DNA of 60,692 bases, taken from contig JAWXCB010000130.1 of assembly GCA_034440455.1 (NCBI GenBank), forward strand, positions 1 to 60,692, written 5' to 3'. The notes under the pieces were generated by a model. That model worked only from the letters and a program-made list of their open reading frames with translations. It ran no database searches and was not told where the DNA came from. This document shows, piece after piece, positions 1 to 10,232 of this stretch; position 1 is the stretch's first letter, and each line of letters opens with the position of its first letter. Origin of the DNA: JAWXCB01 sp034440455. Its GTDB lineage: Bacteria; Bacteroidota; Bacteroidia; Chitinophagales; CAIOSU01. A program made the position numbers and the translations under genes.

Positions 1-3000
1 TAAACACACGCGCCATTCTCACATGCGTCAGTTGTGCAGAGGTCGCTATCATCGCAATCAACAGGCGTGTAGAAGCAGCCTTCCAGCGCATCGCAGCTAT
101 CCGTTGTGCAGGCATTATTGTCATTGCATGTAATTGAAGTATAAATGCAACCTGTTTCACTGTCACACGCATCGGTAGTACATGCGCTATTGTCGTTACA
201 TACTAAAGGCGTATGCTGGCACACGTTGTTCATACAAGCATCATCCGTACACGCATCGCTATCATTACATTCAGGACAAACAGGACATTCAGCGGGATTA
301 TTTACAATTGTAAATGTGATGGTTTCCGATGTTCCAAGCGTACCGCCCGCTTCAGGCTGCGCGTAGGGATTTCCCGTGAGCGTATAAGTTCCAACGGACG
401 CATTCCATGTATAGATGTCGCCCTGCGTATTGTCACCGGCAAGGTAGTAGGGCGCATCATTTTCCACTCTGAATTGGGTGTTGTTTAATATGAATTCCAC
501 ACTGCCTGTAACAGATTCATCACATGCGTTTGCGCGAATATTGATTGCCGGGTTGCAGTAGAGATTTATTGTTTGCCCGTTATTCAATGAGCCGATTTCA
601 CTGTCGGTTGTGGAATTCATCAAAGTGAAACTGGTTACTTGCAGGCAGATGCAATTCACAACAGGCTCATGCGCGCAGGAGTTGCCTTCACATACATCTG
701 TTGTGCAGATATCATTATCATCGCAGCTTGTGCTGTTCGTACATCCGGTAGTTACATTACATGCATCAATCGTGCAGGCGTTGCCATCATCACAATTCAC
801 CGGAGTGAAAACACAACCGGAAGTAGTGTTGCAGACATCCGTAGTGCAGGCATCATTGTCATTGCAGATTACAGCAGTATAGGAGCATTCACCATTGCTG
901 CATGCATCGGTTGTACAGGCATCTTCATCATCGCAATTAACACCTGCGCAGTTGTCTGTGCAATTTGAAATTGGAGTAAACGTGCAGCCACTTCCGGCAT
1001 CACATGCATCGGTGGTGCAGTCGTTATTATCGTTACAAGTAATAGCAGTATTTGTGCAACCTGATGAAGGATTACATGCGTCAGTAGTGCAGGCATCGTT
1101 ATCGTTGCAATTCAAAGCGGTGAAAACGCATTGTCCGTCAACGCAGGCATCGGATGTGCAACTGTTGTTGTCGTTGCAAACAAGCGCGGTGTTTGTGCAG
1201 TTGCCACCAGAACAGCCGTCTGTAGTGCAGGCATCGTTGTCCTCGCAATTATTTAATGCAGTAGTGCATCCGGAAGCAATATCGCAGCCATCGGTAGTGC
1301 AGGCATTGTTGTCGTTGCAATTGATGGAAGTGTTTGAGCATTGATTGTTTGAACACGCATCCGCAGTGCAGGCATCGTTGTCATTGCAATCAGCAGCATT
1401 TTCACAGCAATCGGCAACCGGATTGTTTTCGCAAGTTCCGCCATTGCACACATCATCGGTGCAGTTGTCGTTGTCATTGCAATTAACGGGCGTGAATTCG
1501 CAGCCTGTTGTCGTTGAGCAATTATCGGTAGTGCAGGCATTGCCATCATTACAAGTGATTAGCGTGAACGAACATCCGCTTGCAGGCAAGCAGTTGTCGG
1601 AGGTACACGCATCGTTGTCATTGCAGGTAACAGATGCATAAGTACACGTTCCGTTGTCGCAATCATCAGTGGTGCAGGCATCGCTGTCATCACAATCACC
1701 CGCATCAGCGCAGCAGTCGGGGATAGGAGTGTGGGTGCAATTTCCGGTTGTGGCATTACACGCATCAGTTGTGCATTCAGTATTGTCAGCACAATTGATT
1801 TGCACGTTTGTGCATCCTCCGCTTGAACAACCATCAGTAGAACATGCATCGTTGTCGTTGCAATTAATCGCTGTGAAAATGCAGCCGGAAGAGGGATCAC
1901 AGGTGTTGTCCGTGCAAGCATCGCTGTCATCGCAAACAATGGGCGCATTCGTGCATCCAGTTGCAGCGCTACACGCATCGGTTGTACAGGCATTACCATC
2001 ATTGCAACTGATGGGCGTAAACACACAGCCTTGAGTTGGGTCGCAGGCATCAGATGTGCAGTTGTCATTGTCATCGCAAGCGGCAATGGGCGTGATAGTG
2101 CACCCTGATGTAGGGTCGCAGCCATCATTCGTGCAGGCATTATTATCGTTGCAGATAGTTGGAGTGACTGTGCATCCGGAAGCAGGATTGCAGGCATCTG
2201 TAGTACATGCGTTGCCATCATTACAAGTTACCGGAGAGTAATTGCATCCTGTTCCGGGTAAACATGTCTCTACCGTACACGCGTCACTATCATCGCAGTC
2301 AATTGGAGTGCTTGAGCATCCTGTTTCAGTATCACAATTGTCCGTAGTGCAGACATCCCCGTCATTACAACTAATGGGTGAAGTAGTGCATCCTGCTACC
2401 GGGTCGCAGGCATCGGTAGTGCAGGCATCAAGGTCGTCACAAATGATGTTCGTGTATTCGCAACCTGCCGATGGATTGCATACTTCCGTTGTACACGCAT
2501 TGTTGTCCTCACAGGTAATTGGCGTGAATTCGCAACCCGTTGCCGGAACACAATCAGCATCGGTGCAGGCATCGCTGTCGGTGCAGGTGATAGGAACATA
2601 TTCGCATCCTATTTCTGTATTGCAGGTATTATTTGTGCAAGCGTTGTTGTCTTCACACACAACGGGAGTAAACACACAACCAATTGATGTATTGCATACT
2701 TCAGAAGTGCAGGGATTATTGTCGTTGCAGGAAAAATTTGTGTAAACACAGCCAGTCGAAGGATTGCATATTTCTGTGGTACACGCATTGCTGTCGTTGC
2801 AATTTACGGCAGTATTGGAGCATTCTGTTTGCGCATCACACGCATCGGTGGTGCAAGCGCTGCCATCATCACAGCTTACGGTAGTGTAATCGCAAATTCC
2901 GCCTGACAAACATTCTTCAGAAGTGCAAACGCTGCTGTCGTTGCAATCTTCGTTGGTAAGGCAGCAGCCGCCCACTGAAGCGTGTGTGCATCCGGTTGCC

Positions 3001-6000
3001 GGAGCGCATCCGTCTGTTGTGCAGACGTTTCCATCATCACAATTCACAGGAGTTATTGTGCATCCGCTTACTGGATTGCAGCCGTCTGTTGTGCAGAAAT
3101 TTCCGTCATTGCAAACTATGGGAGTGTAAACGCACCCTGTTGCTGTATTGCATTCGTTTGAAGTGCATAGGTTGCTGTCATCGCACACAACGGGAGTGAT
3201 TGTACATCCGCTTGCGATATCACAACCATCCGTAGTGCAGGGATTGTTGTCGTTGCATGTGATGGTAGTAAATACACATCCATTCACAATATCGCAAACA
3301 TCATTGGTGCATACGTTGTTGTCGTTGCAGGTAATTGGCGTGACTATGCATCCAGTATTTATGTTACAGTTATCTATTGTGCAGGCGTTGCTGTCCTCGC
3401 AGGTAATCTGAGTAAATACGCATCCTGAAATCGGGTCGCAAGCATCAGTCGTGCAGGCGCTGTTGTCGTTACAGGTAATGGTAGCGGTGGTGCATCCTGT
3501 TGCGGGATTACAGCCGTCCGTGGTGCAAGCATTATCGTCATCACAATCTATAGGTGTTGTCGTGCATCCCGTTCCTCCATCGCAGCCATCGATAGTACAA
3601 TCACTTCCGTCATTGCAAACAATTGGAGTTGTCGTACATCCTGTAGCAGGATCGCAACCATCGGTGGTACACGCATTATTATCATTACAAGTGATGGCGG
3701 TAAATGTGCATCCTGTTGTTAGAATACACGCATCGGTGGTACATGTGCTATTATCGTTGCAGGTAATTGGTGTTGTTGTACATCCTGTCACATTATCGCA
3801 TCCATCTGTGGTACATGCGTCATTATCATTGCAGGTAATCGCAGTGTTTGTGCAGCCTGTGGAAGGATTGCATCCGTCATTTGTGCAGGCGCTGTTGTCG
3901 TTGCAATCAATAGGCGTTGTTGTGCAGCCTGTTGCAGGTGCGCAAGCATCAGTGGTGCAGGCGTTATTGTCGTTGCAAACAATTGCGGTAAACACGCAAC
4001 CTAAGTTGGTGTTGCAGTTGTCCGTGGTACACGCATTATTATCGTTGCACGTAAGCGGTGTGAACACGCAGCCGATTCCCGCATCGCAGGCATCGGTGGT
4101 GCAGAGGTCTCCGTCAGCGCAAGTAATAGCAACGTATTCGCAACCATCAATTGCATCACAATTATCCGTAGTGCAGGCATTATTGTCATTGCAGGAGATA
4201 GGCGTATAAACACATCCCACTGCGGCATTACATTCCTCAGTAGTACATGCGCTGTTGTCGTTGCAGGGCGCAATGGGAGTGAATACGCATCCTGTTCCCG
4301 GGTCACACGCATTTGTGGTGCATGCATTATTGTCATTGCAACTGATTGTTGTGTAATTACAGCCAGAAACAGGGTCACACGCATCCACCGTGCAGGAGCT
4401 ACCATCATTACAATTCAAAGTTGTGAATGTACATCCGGAGGCAGGATTGCATGCGTCCGTAGTACATGCATTATTATCGCTACAGGTGATTGGTGAGTTT
4501 ACACACGCTCCGCCTGTGCAGATATCGGATGTGCAAGCATCACTGTCATCACAGGTGAGGGGAGTATTTGTGCATCCTGTCGATGGATTGCAAGCGTCAG
4601 CAGTGCAGCCATCGCTATCATCGCAATTCACGTTTGTATAAGAGCAACCTGTGTTTGTAAGACAGGCATCGCTTGTACACGCATCGCTGTCATTGCAATC
4701 AACCTGAGCAAACAAACATCCCAAAGCGGGTTCGCAATCAGTAGTTGTGCAGGCGTTGCCATCATCACAAGTTATAGGTGTGTTTGGGCAAAGTCCTCCT
4801 ACGCAAGCGTCAGTCGTGCAGAGATTATTGTCTTCACAAATGATTGGCGAGAAAGAGCAGGAGATAGAATTTACACATGCATCAATAGTACAAGGAATTC
4901 CGTCATCACAAATAAACGAGGTATTGAAACATTCGCCCTCCACACAGCCGTCAGTTGAGCAGGGGTTTTCGTCATTGCAAAACAAGCCGGTGTAGGAGCA
5001 AGCCCCGGTTGTGGGGTTACAGAAATCATTAGTGCATAAATCAAAATCATTACATTTCGGCTCATAATTGCACTCCCCGGTAGTTGGTTCGCATAAGTCA
5101 TTTGTACAGGGGTTATTGTCAGAGCAATTTTTATTAACAAAGTTGCAGATAAAGAAAGGTACTGCTCCTGCCGGTCTGCATCTGTCTTCTGTGCAGAGAT
5201 TATTATCGAAACAAGGAGAGGTGTAAACGCAGCCATTAGCGGTTGCCGGGTCGCAATTATCAATTGTGCAGTTTGACAAATCCGCGCAGTTTCTCGGAGT
5301 ATAAACGCATCCTGTCGCAGGATTGCAAGCGTCAATGGTGCAGGGATTATTATCCTCGCAAGAAATCAGCGTGTTTGAACATCCTGTTGCGGGGTTGCAA
5401 GCATCAGTAGTACAAGCGTTATTGTCATTACAAGTAACTGAAGTGAATACGCACTGTACGCTCACACATGCATCCGTAGTGCAATCGCTATTATCATTGC
5501 AAATAATCGAAGTGTGGGAACATGCTCCGGTGCCTGTATTGCAAGCATCCACGGTACAGGCATCTTCGTCATTGCATACAACGGGGGTAAATACGCAACT
5601 GCCGTTCGTTGAATTACAGGCATCCGTAGTACAGAGGTTTGCATCATCGCAAGTGATATTCGTGTTGCTGCATTCTCCGCCAGAACACAAGTCAGTTGTA
5701 CAGGGATTATCGTCATCGCAATCAATCAGCGTATTTGCGCAACTTCCATTTAAAGTATTACACGCATCAGTAGTACAAGGATTACTGTCATCACAATTTA
5801 CAGGCGCGTGTGTGCAGTTGCCGGTTACGCACCCATCTAATGTACAAGCGTTTTCATCATCGCAGTCAATCGGAGTATATATGCAACTTCCATTTGAAGG
5901 ATTACACACATCATCCGTGCATGCATTTTCGTCATCGCAGGCAACCGGAGTAAATACACACCCGGAAGCCGGATTACATACATCAAGCGTACACGCATTG

Positions 6001-9000
6001 CCGTCATTACAGGTGACGGGATTATGAAAACATCCGGTAGCCGGACTGCATCCATCTGTTGTGCAGGCATTTAAATCATTGCAGTCAATCGTTGTAAACA
6101 CACAGCCTGATTCCGGCTCACATTCATCTTCTGTGCAAGCGCTGCCGTCATTGCAGGTAATAGGAGTGTTTACACATTCCCCTGAAAGTTCGGTGCAGGC
6201 ATCCAGCGTACAAGCGTTGTCATCATCGCATTGCGCATCATCGGTGCAGCAACTAATGGGAAGAGGCGTGTAAAGGCATCCTGTGGCAGGAATGCATTCG
6301 TCTGTTGTGCAAAATATTCCATCATTACAAACGATTGGCGTGTGTGTGCAATCATTGTTTGAACAGCCGTCATCGGTGCATTCATCATCATCATCACAGT
6401 CAATCGGGTTGTGCAGGCATGTGAGGAAACACACATCGGCAGTGCATCCGTCATTGTCGTTGCAATCTATCGGAGTGTAAGAACATCCTAAAATAGGATT
6501 GCAGCCATTTGTTGTGCAAGCATTGAAATCATCGCAGGTAATTGCAGGGTATTGGCAGATTCCACCTACGCAAGTGTTATTCGTGCAAACATTGTTGTCC
6601 TCGCAAACAAGGTTAATATTCTCACAATCTCCTCCAGCGCAAGCATCTTCTGTGCAAGCGTCTTCGTCATCGCAATTAATCGGAGTGGAGATACATCCGC
6701 TTCCCGGATTACATGCATCCGTTGTACAGGGGTTGTTATCATCACAACTCAGCGTAGTGAATGTACATCCGCTTGCGGGGTTGCATCCGTTTACGGTGCA
6801 AAGATTTCCATCACTACATGTTATCGTAGTGTATTGACAATTTCCACCCACGCATAAATCAGTAGTACATGCGCTGTTGTCGTTACAAACTATCTGTGTG
6901 CTTTGACAACTTCCACCAACACACAAATCAGTAGTGCAAAGATTTCCGTCATTACAAACAATGGGCGTGTATTGACAGGTTCCACCCACGCAAGCATTGG
7001 TTGTACAGGGGTCGCCATCATCGCATACGATTGGCGTAAATACGCAAGTTCCGGCTGAACAGGCATCCGTGGTGCAAGGGTCGCTATCATTACAAACTAC
7101 CGGAGTGTAAATGCAGCCTGATGCAGGATTGCAAGCGTCCGTAGTACAAGCGTTTCCGTCATTGCAGGTAACGGGAGCATATTGACAATTTCCATTTGTG
7201 CATGTTTCGGTGGTGCAAGCATTACCATCATCGCAAGAAGGTTCTATAAAAAGCTCAATAGAGCAGGTGTTTGTGCAGCCCGAACTTGTTACTGTAACAA
7301 AATATGTTCCTGTAATTCCGGCAGTGATAGGATTTGCCGTTGTAGCTGTAAATCCCGGAGGACCTGACCATGCGTATGATGTTCCACCCGATGCAGTGAA
7401 GGTAGTTGTTTCCCCGAAACAGACTAATGTATTTCCGCTTATATTACAGCCAGGAATTGGATTTACAACTAACGCTTTGTTACAAGTGCTTGTGCATTTG
7501 TTTTCTGCGGTGACAGTGTTATTTACTGTCACAATCACGCTATAAGTTCCGCCAGCTCCAATAGTAATTTGTCGCGTAGCCGCAATGTACCCACCGGGAC
7601 CACTCCATGAATAACCGGCTCCTGAAATAAATCCGGCAGACCAAAGCACCGTTGAACCCTGACAAATCGGAGTAACACCCGTGATAGCGCAGTTTGGAAC
7701 AGCAAGCACGTTTAATGCCTGCGAGCAGATGCTTTGACATCCATTTGAATTTGTAATTGTGAGATTATATGTTCCCGCAGTGCCGATTGTGATGCCTTGC
7801 GTTATTGCCGTGAATCCTGCCGGACCCGACCATGCATAAGAAGTCATTCCCCCCGGTGCAGTCCATGTTACTGTTGAGCCGGAACACACTGAAGTATATG
7901 GGGTAGTGATGCTGCAAACAGGTAAAGTATTTACTGTTAATGTTCTGGCGCAGGAGTTGGAACATCCGTTTGCATTGGTAATTGTCACAGAATAAATACC
8001 CGATGTGCTTACGCTGATGGATTGTGATGTAGCGCCTGTTGACCACAGATAGCTTGCCATACCTGTTGTTGCAGTAAAGGTGGAAGATTGTCCAGCACAG
8101 ATTGAATTTGTACCTGTGATGCCGCATGTGGGTAAACTGCTCACAGTGAGAAATGTGGCGCAAGTGCTTTGGCAACCCGGACCGCTACTGACTGTAACAG
8201 CGTAAAGTCCCGCTAAAGTGCGATTGGTGATTGTTGCAGTATTCGCTGTAAACCCACCAGGACCTGACCATGCGTAGGTTGTTCCCCCGGAAGCAGTGAA
8301 TGAAGTGTTTTGCCCAATGCAGATTTGATTGTCACCTGTGATTAAACAGTTTACTATTTCAACAGATGCAGTTGCTTCATCATCTTCATCGGCAACATTA
8401 TCGTTGTCATTATCAGGAGAAGAATCTACATCAATAAAATCCGCAGCAGTTACTTCGGCAAAGTTGTTCAAGTCGCCTGAACTGTTTACGGTAACTGTGA
8501 TTTGCAATGTAACAGATGCGCCCGCAGCAAGTGTTCCAACCGACCACACGAGCGTGTCGTTTGCGAAAGTTGTCGCAGCGCCACCATTATCGCTCATGTA
8601 GGCGTATGCGCTGGAGAGATAATCTTTTACCTCAATGCCTGTTCCCGGCTGGGAACCTTCATTGGTAACAGTGAGGGTGAACACCACTTCATCGCCATCA
8701 CATCCCGCTTGTGGCGAAACTGATTTATCCAAACTTAAATCGGCTGCGCAAATTTGGTTGGCGATGGCAGTCAAGTCGCTTACAAGCGTGGATGAAGTGG
8801 CAATGGTGTAGTCCCCTTGGCTGAAATCAGGCTCATTGTTAGGATAAAAATCAGTTCCTGAAATTGCCTCTACATTCGGTTCATTCAGATCTGGATTATC
8901 AAGACCAACAACAAAAATATGCGAGCCTTGTTGCATCACTACATTAGCTGCGCCCATTGCTTCTATAAGCGCATTTCCTGCACCGCCTGTGCCGGTGATG

Positions 9001-9971
9001 CAACCGATGTTGTAAACTGTCGGTTCGCCATCCGTAAAAAAGATGACTAACTCAGCGGTTTGAATTGCATTTAGCGCTTGCACTTCTTCCAGCGCATCTT
9101 CCCAGTTGGTGGAGCCATCCGGATCGTAGCGGGTAATATTGTTTGCTGCCGCTCCGCCATTAATGTAGGTAGTAAAAGCAGCTACATAGGCGGCATTCAC
9201 CGGTTGGTAGCCTGTGCCGGCTCCGATTTGCGCGCGCCTTGCTGCCGAGTTGAATTCAACCACTGCCATATTGATAGTGCCGCTGTTGTTATTCAGCGCA
9301 TTTACAAGCGCAGTTGCCCCCGTGCGAACCTGAGTTACCACATTTGTAGCGCCACCCTGACCAACGATGGAGCCGGATTCATCCAGCACAAAGACGATGT
9401 CAAGCGGGCAGGATGCAGTGAGGTCCGGGTTTGTGCAAACATTATCCGTTCCCCGCACATCAATGTTGTCAAAATTGTGAGTTTCGCCATTGTCATTACG
9501 CACACGGATGATAATTTGCAGGGTAGTGCCGTTCAATCCTGTTACTGTTGACGCGGCAGGAGTTCCAAAGTCGTCAACGAATAAACCGTTAGTAGGGAAT
9601 TGTGTTTCAGCGCCTCCGTTCAGTTTATATCTCGCCCAAATTGTATCGTTTCCGCTGAGTGTGCTGGACTCGGAAAGATTTAAAGAAACGGTCACATTAC
9701 TCAGGCACGAAATATCAATCACTCTTGATTGCCATGTGGCTTTCCCGTCAAGTCCGCTTGCTACAAATTGACCTCCTGAAGCTGAAAATGTAAAAGGCGT
9801 AATCAATCCTGTGGTGGTGGTAGTCCATTGCTGGGGAGTTGCCGTTGAGGTTGCGCCAGTACAGTTACTGAAGTTTTCGGAATATGCGATTGCAGTTTGT
9901 GCAAACGATTCCGTGCAACAACAAAGGCACGAAAGAGCAACAAGCAACGAGAGGGTAATTTTTCGAATCAT
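1..9971 (-). CDS. Giant secreted vWA / CTDC-repeat surface protein (5' part, runs off window)
   Basis: At least 3323 codons are open on the minus strand from ATG at 9971 to the window edge. The frame agrees at both ends and at the internal points I checked, so no net frameshift. Order: signal peptide (residues 1-25, ending SFAQ); a beta-sandwich region; a von Willebrand A domain (about 190-370) with MIDAS DESGS at 197-201 and a later FFTDGEP; a DUF11-like domain (about 411-536); five or so Ig/PKD-like domains (about 540-905); then a long array of Cys-rich repeats (about 910-3110); an Ig-like T9SS-associated domain containing NIRAN and APYYLAGD (about 3110-3225); then more Cys repeats to the edge. 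It is almost certainly exported, probably by T9SS, although the C-terminal sorting domain lies outside the window. The vWA and DUF11 modules suggest an adhesive surface or matrix protein; this is inference. The start has no strong Shine-Dalgarno, as is usual in Bacteroidota. Confidence 0.9.
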   Translation of the reverse strand, partial: MIRKITLSLLVALSCLCCCTESFAQTAIAYSENFSNCTGATSTATPQQWTTTTTGLITPFTFSASGGQFVASGLDGKATWQSRVIDISCLSNVTVSLNLSESSTLSGNDTIWARYKLNGGAETQFPTNGLFVDDFGTPAASTVTGLNGTTLQIIIRVRNDNGETHNFDNIDVRGTDNVCTNPDLTASCPLDIVFVLDESGSIVGQGGATNVVTQVRTGATALVNALNNNSGTINMAVVEFNSAARRAQIGAGTGYQPVNAAYVAAFTTYINGGAAANNITRYDPDGSTNWEDALEEVQALNAIQTAELVIFFTDGEPTVYNIGCITGTGGAGNALIEAMGAANVVMQQGSHIFVVGLDNPDLNEPNVEAISGTDFYPNNEPDFSQGDYTIATSSTLVSDLTAIANQICAADLSLDKSVSPQAGCDGDEVVFTLTVTNEGSQPGTGIEVKDYLSSAYAYMSDNGGAATTFANDTLVWSVGTLAAGASVTLQITVTVNSSGDLNNFAEVTAADFIDVDSSPDNDNDNVADEDDEATASVEIVNCLITGDNQICIGQNTSFTASGGTTYAWSGPGGFTANTATITNRTLAGLYAVTVSSGPGCQSTCATFLTVSSLPTCGITGTNSICAGQSSTFTATTGMASYLWSTGATSQSISVSTSGIYSVTITNANGCSNSCARTLTVNTLPVCSITTPYTSVCSGSTVTWTAPGGMTSYAWSGPAGFTAITQGITIGTAGTYNLTITNSNGCQSICSQALNVLAVPNCAITGVTPICQGSTVLWSAGFISGAGYSWSGPGGYIAATRQITIGAGGTYSVIVTVNNTVTAENKCTSTCNKALVVNPIPGCNISGNTLVCFGETTTFTASGGTSYAWSGPPGFTATTANPITAGITGTYFVTVTSSGCTNTCSIELFIEPSCDDGNACTTETCTNGNCQYAPVTCNDGNACTTDACNPASGCIYTPVVCNDSDPCTTDACSAGTCVFTPIVCDDGDPCTTNACVGGTCQYTPIVCNDGNLCTTDLCVGGSCQSTQIVCNDNSACTTDLCVGGNCQYTTITCSDGNLCTVNGCNPASGCTFTTLSCDDNNPCTTDACNPGSGCISTPINCDDEDACTEDACAGGDCENINLVCEDNNVCTNNTCVGGICQYPAITCDDFNACTTNGCNPILGCSYTPIDCNDNDGCTADVCFLTCLHNPIDCDDDDECTDDGCSNNDCTHTPIVCNDGIFCTTDECIPATGCLYTPLPISCCTDDAQCDDDNACTLDACTELSGECVNTPITCNDGSACTEDECEPESGCVFTTIDCNDLNACTTDGCSPATGCFHNPVTCNDGNACTLDVCNPASGCVFTPVACDDENACTDDVCNPSNGSCIYTPIDCDDENACTLDGCVTGNCTHAPVNCDDSNPCTTDACNTLNGSCANTLIDCDDDNPCTTDLCSGGECSNTNITCDDANLCTTDACNSTNGSCVFTPVVCNDEDACTVDACNTGTGACSHTSIICNDNSDCTTDACVSVQCVFTSVTCNDNNACTTDACNPATGCSNTLISCEDNNPCTIDACNPATGCVYTPRNCADLSNCTIDNCDPATANGCVYTSPCFDNNLCTEDRCRPAGAVPFFICNFVNKNCSDNNPCTNDLCEPTTGECNYEPKCNDFDLCTNDFCNPTTGACSYTGLFCNDENPCSTDGCVEGECFNTSFICDDGIPCTIDACVNSISCSFSPIICEDNNLCTTDACVGGLCPNTPITCDDGNACTTTDCEPALGCLFAQVDCNDSDACTSDACLTNTGCSYTNVNCDDSDGCTADACNPSTGCTNTPLTCDDSDACTSDICTGGACVNSPITCSDNNACTTDACNPASGCTFTTLNCNDGSSCTVDACDPVSGCNYTTISCNDNNACTTNACDPGTGCVFTPIAPCNDNSACTTEECNAAVGCVYTPISCNDNNACTTDNCDAIDGCEYVAITCADGDLCTTDACDAGIGCVFTPLTCNDNNACTTDNCNTNLGCVFTAIVCNDNNACTTDACAPATGCTTTPIDCNDNSACTNDGCNPSTGCTNTAITCNDNDACTTDGCDNVTGCTTTPITCNDNSTCTTDACILTTGCTFTAITCNDNNACTTDGCDPATGCTTTPIVCNDGSDCTIDGCDGGTGCTTTPIDCDDDNACTTDGCNPATGCTTATITCNDNSACTTDACDPISGCVFTQITCEDSNACTIDNCNINTGCIVTPITCNDNNVCTNDVCDIVNGCVFTTITCNDNNPCTTDGCDIASGCTITPVVCDDSNLCTSNECNTATGCVYTPIVCNDGNFCTTDGCNPVSGCTITPVNCDDGNVCTTDGCAPATGCTHASVGGCCLTNEDCNDSSVCTSEECLSGGICDYTTVSCDDGSACTTDACDAQTECSNTAVNCNDSNACTTEICNPSTGCVYTNFSCNDNNPCTSEVCNTSIGCVFTPVVCEDNNACTNNTCNTEIGCEYVPITCTDSDACTDADCVPATGCEFTPITCEDNNACTTEVCNPSAGCEYTNIICDDLDACTTDACDPVAGCTTSPISCNDGDVCTTDNCDTETGCSSTPIDCDDSDACTVETCLPGTGCNYSPVTCNDGNACTTDACNPASGCTVTPTICNDNNACTNDGCDPTSGCTITPIAACDDNDNCTSDACDPTQGCVFTPISCNDGNACTTDACSAATGCTNAPIVCDDSDACTDNTCDPSSGCIFTAINCNDNDACSTDGCSSGGCTNVQINCADNTECTTDACNATTGNCTHTPIPDCCADAGDCDDSDACTTDDCDNGTCTYASVTCNDNDACTSDNCLPASGCSFTLITCNDGNACTTDNCSTTTGCEFTPVNCNDNDNCTDDVCNGGTCENNPVADCCENAADCNDNDACTADACSNNQCSNTSINCNDNNACTTDGCDIASGCTTALNNCEDNDACTTDGCSGGNCTNTALVCNDNNSCTSDACVDGQCVFTALNCNDNDACTTDACNPSSGCTNTAITCNDNNDCTTDACDAGSGCTFTPISNCTDNCAGVNCDDEDACTTDACSNGECSYTAVICNDNDACTTDVCNTTSGCVFTPVNCDDGNACTIDACNVTTGCTNSTSCDDNDICTTDVCEGNSCAHEPVVNCICLQVTSFTLMNSTTDSEIGSLNNGQTINLYCNPAINIRANACDESVTGSVEFILNNTQFRVENDAPYYLAGDNTQGDIYTWNASVGTYTLTGNPYAQPEAGGTLGTSETITFTIVNNPAECPVCPECNDSDACTDDACMNNVCQHTPLVCNDNSACTTDACDSETGCIYTSITCNDNNACTTDSCDALEGCFYTPVDCDDSDLCTTDACENGACV
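650..7240 (-). repeat. Array of ~85-90 CTDC-type Cys-rich repeats within the giant gene
   Basis: The translated minus strand repeats a unit of about 24-26 residues (72-78 bp) of the form CNDGNACTTDAC, then 6-8 residues, then GC, then 4-5 residues. The four cysteines and the CTxDxC core are almost invariant while linkers vary (for example NPASGCIYTPV, SAGTCVYAPV). The copy number is estimated from spacing, not counted one by one. The pattern matches the 24-residue Dictyostelium slime-mould repeat (Pfam Dicty_CTDC) known from EcmA/EcmB extracellular-matrix proteins. DNA copies differ mostly at silent positions, so the array is old or under selection rather than recently expanded. A shorter run continues from about 285 to position 1. 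Confidence 0.85.
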
Positions 9972-10232
9972 TACAATAGATTTAAATAGGGTAGGGAGCA
10001 TCCTGCTTGCAGGAAGCAGAAATACATAGAAATTCCCCCTGAAAGATATGCGGGGTTGTCGGCTAAGTATAGAAATACATGGAAATTAAACCCCTTGGAA
10101 ATCACTGATTTCAGAGGATTTTGAACATCTTGTCCCAATTATTTTATGGCTTTGTGCTTCTGAAAAGGAGCAGTATCTGAATCTGACAAATTAAAATGAA
10201 AGAATACATTAGCCAAATCTTAATGCGGCATC
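9972..10232. other. Intergenic region upstream of the giant vWA/CTDC gene
   Basis: Both neighbours are on the minus strand, so this is the 5' region of the giant gene and lies beyond the GDPD stop. It contains a 17-bp direct repeat with one mismatch (10018-10034 and 10071-10087, AGAAATACATRGAAATT) and a short hairpin TCCTGC/GCAGGA near 10000-10015. On the minus strand a TATCTTTC, one base off the Bacteroidota -7 consensus TAnnTTTG, lies between the two repeat copies. These could be operator and promoter elements; nothing stronger is visible. Confidence 0.3.

Noticed and set aside
1..9900. Dozens of plus- and minus-strand open frames of 60-250 codons over the first giant gene
   Set aside because: They are shadows of one minus-strand frame. 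The repeats lack stops in other frames, and the alternative translations (rich in His, Gln, Ser, Val or Met, Thr, Ala) show no domain, signal or start context.
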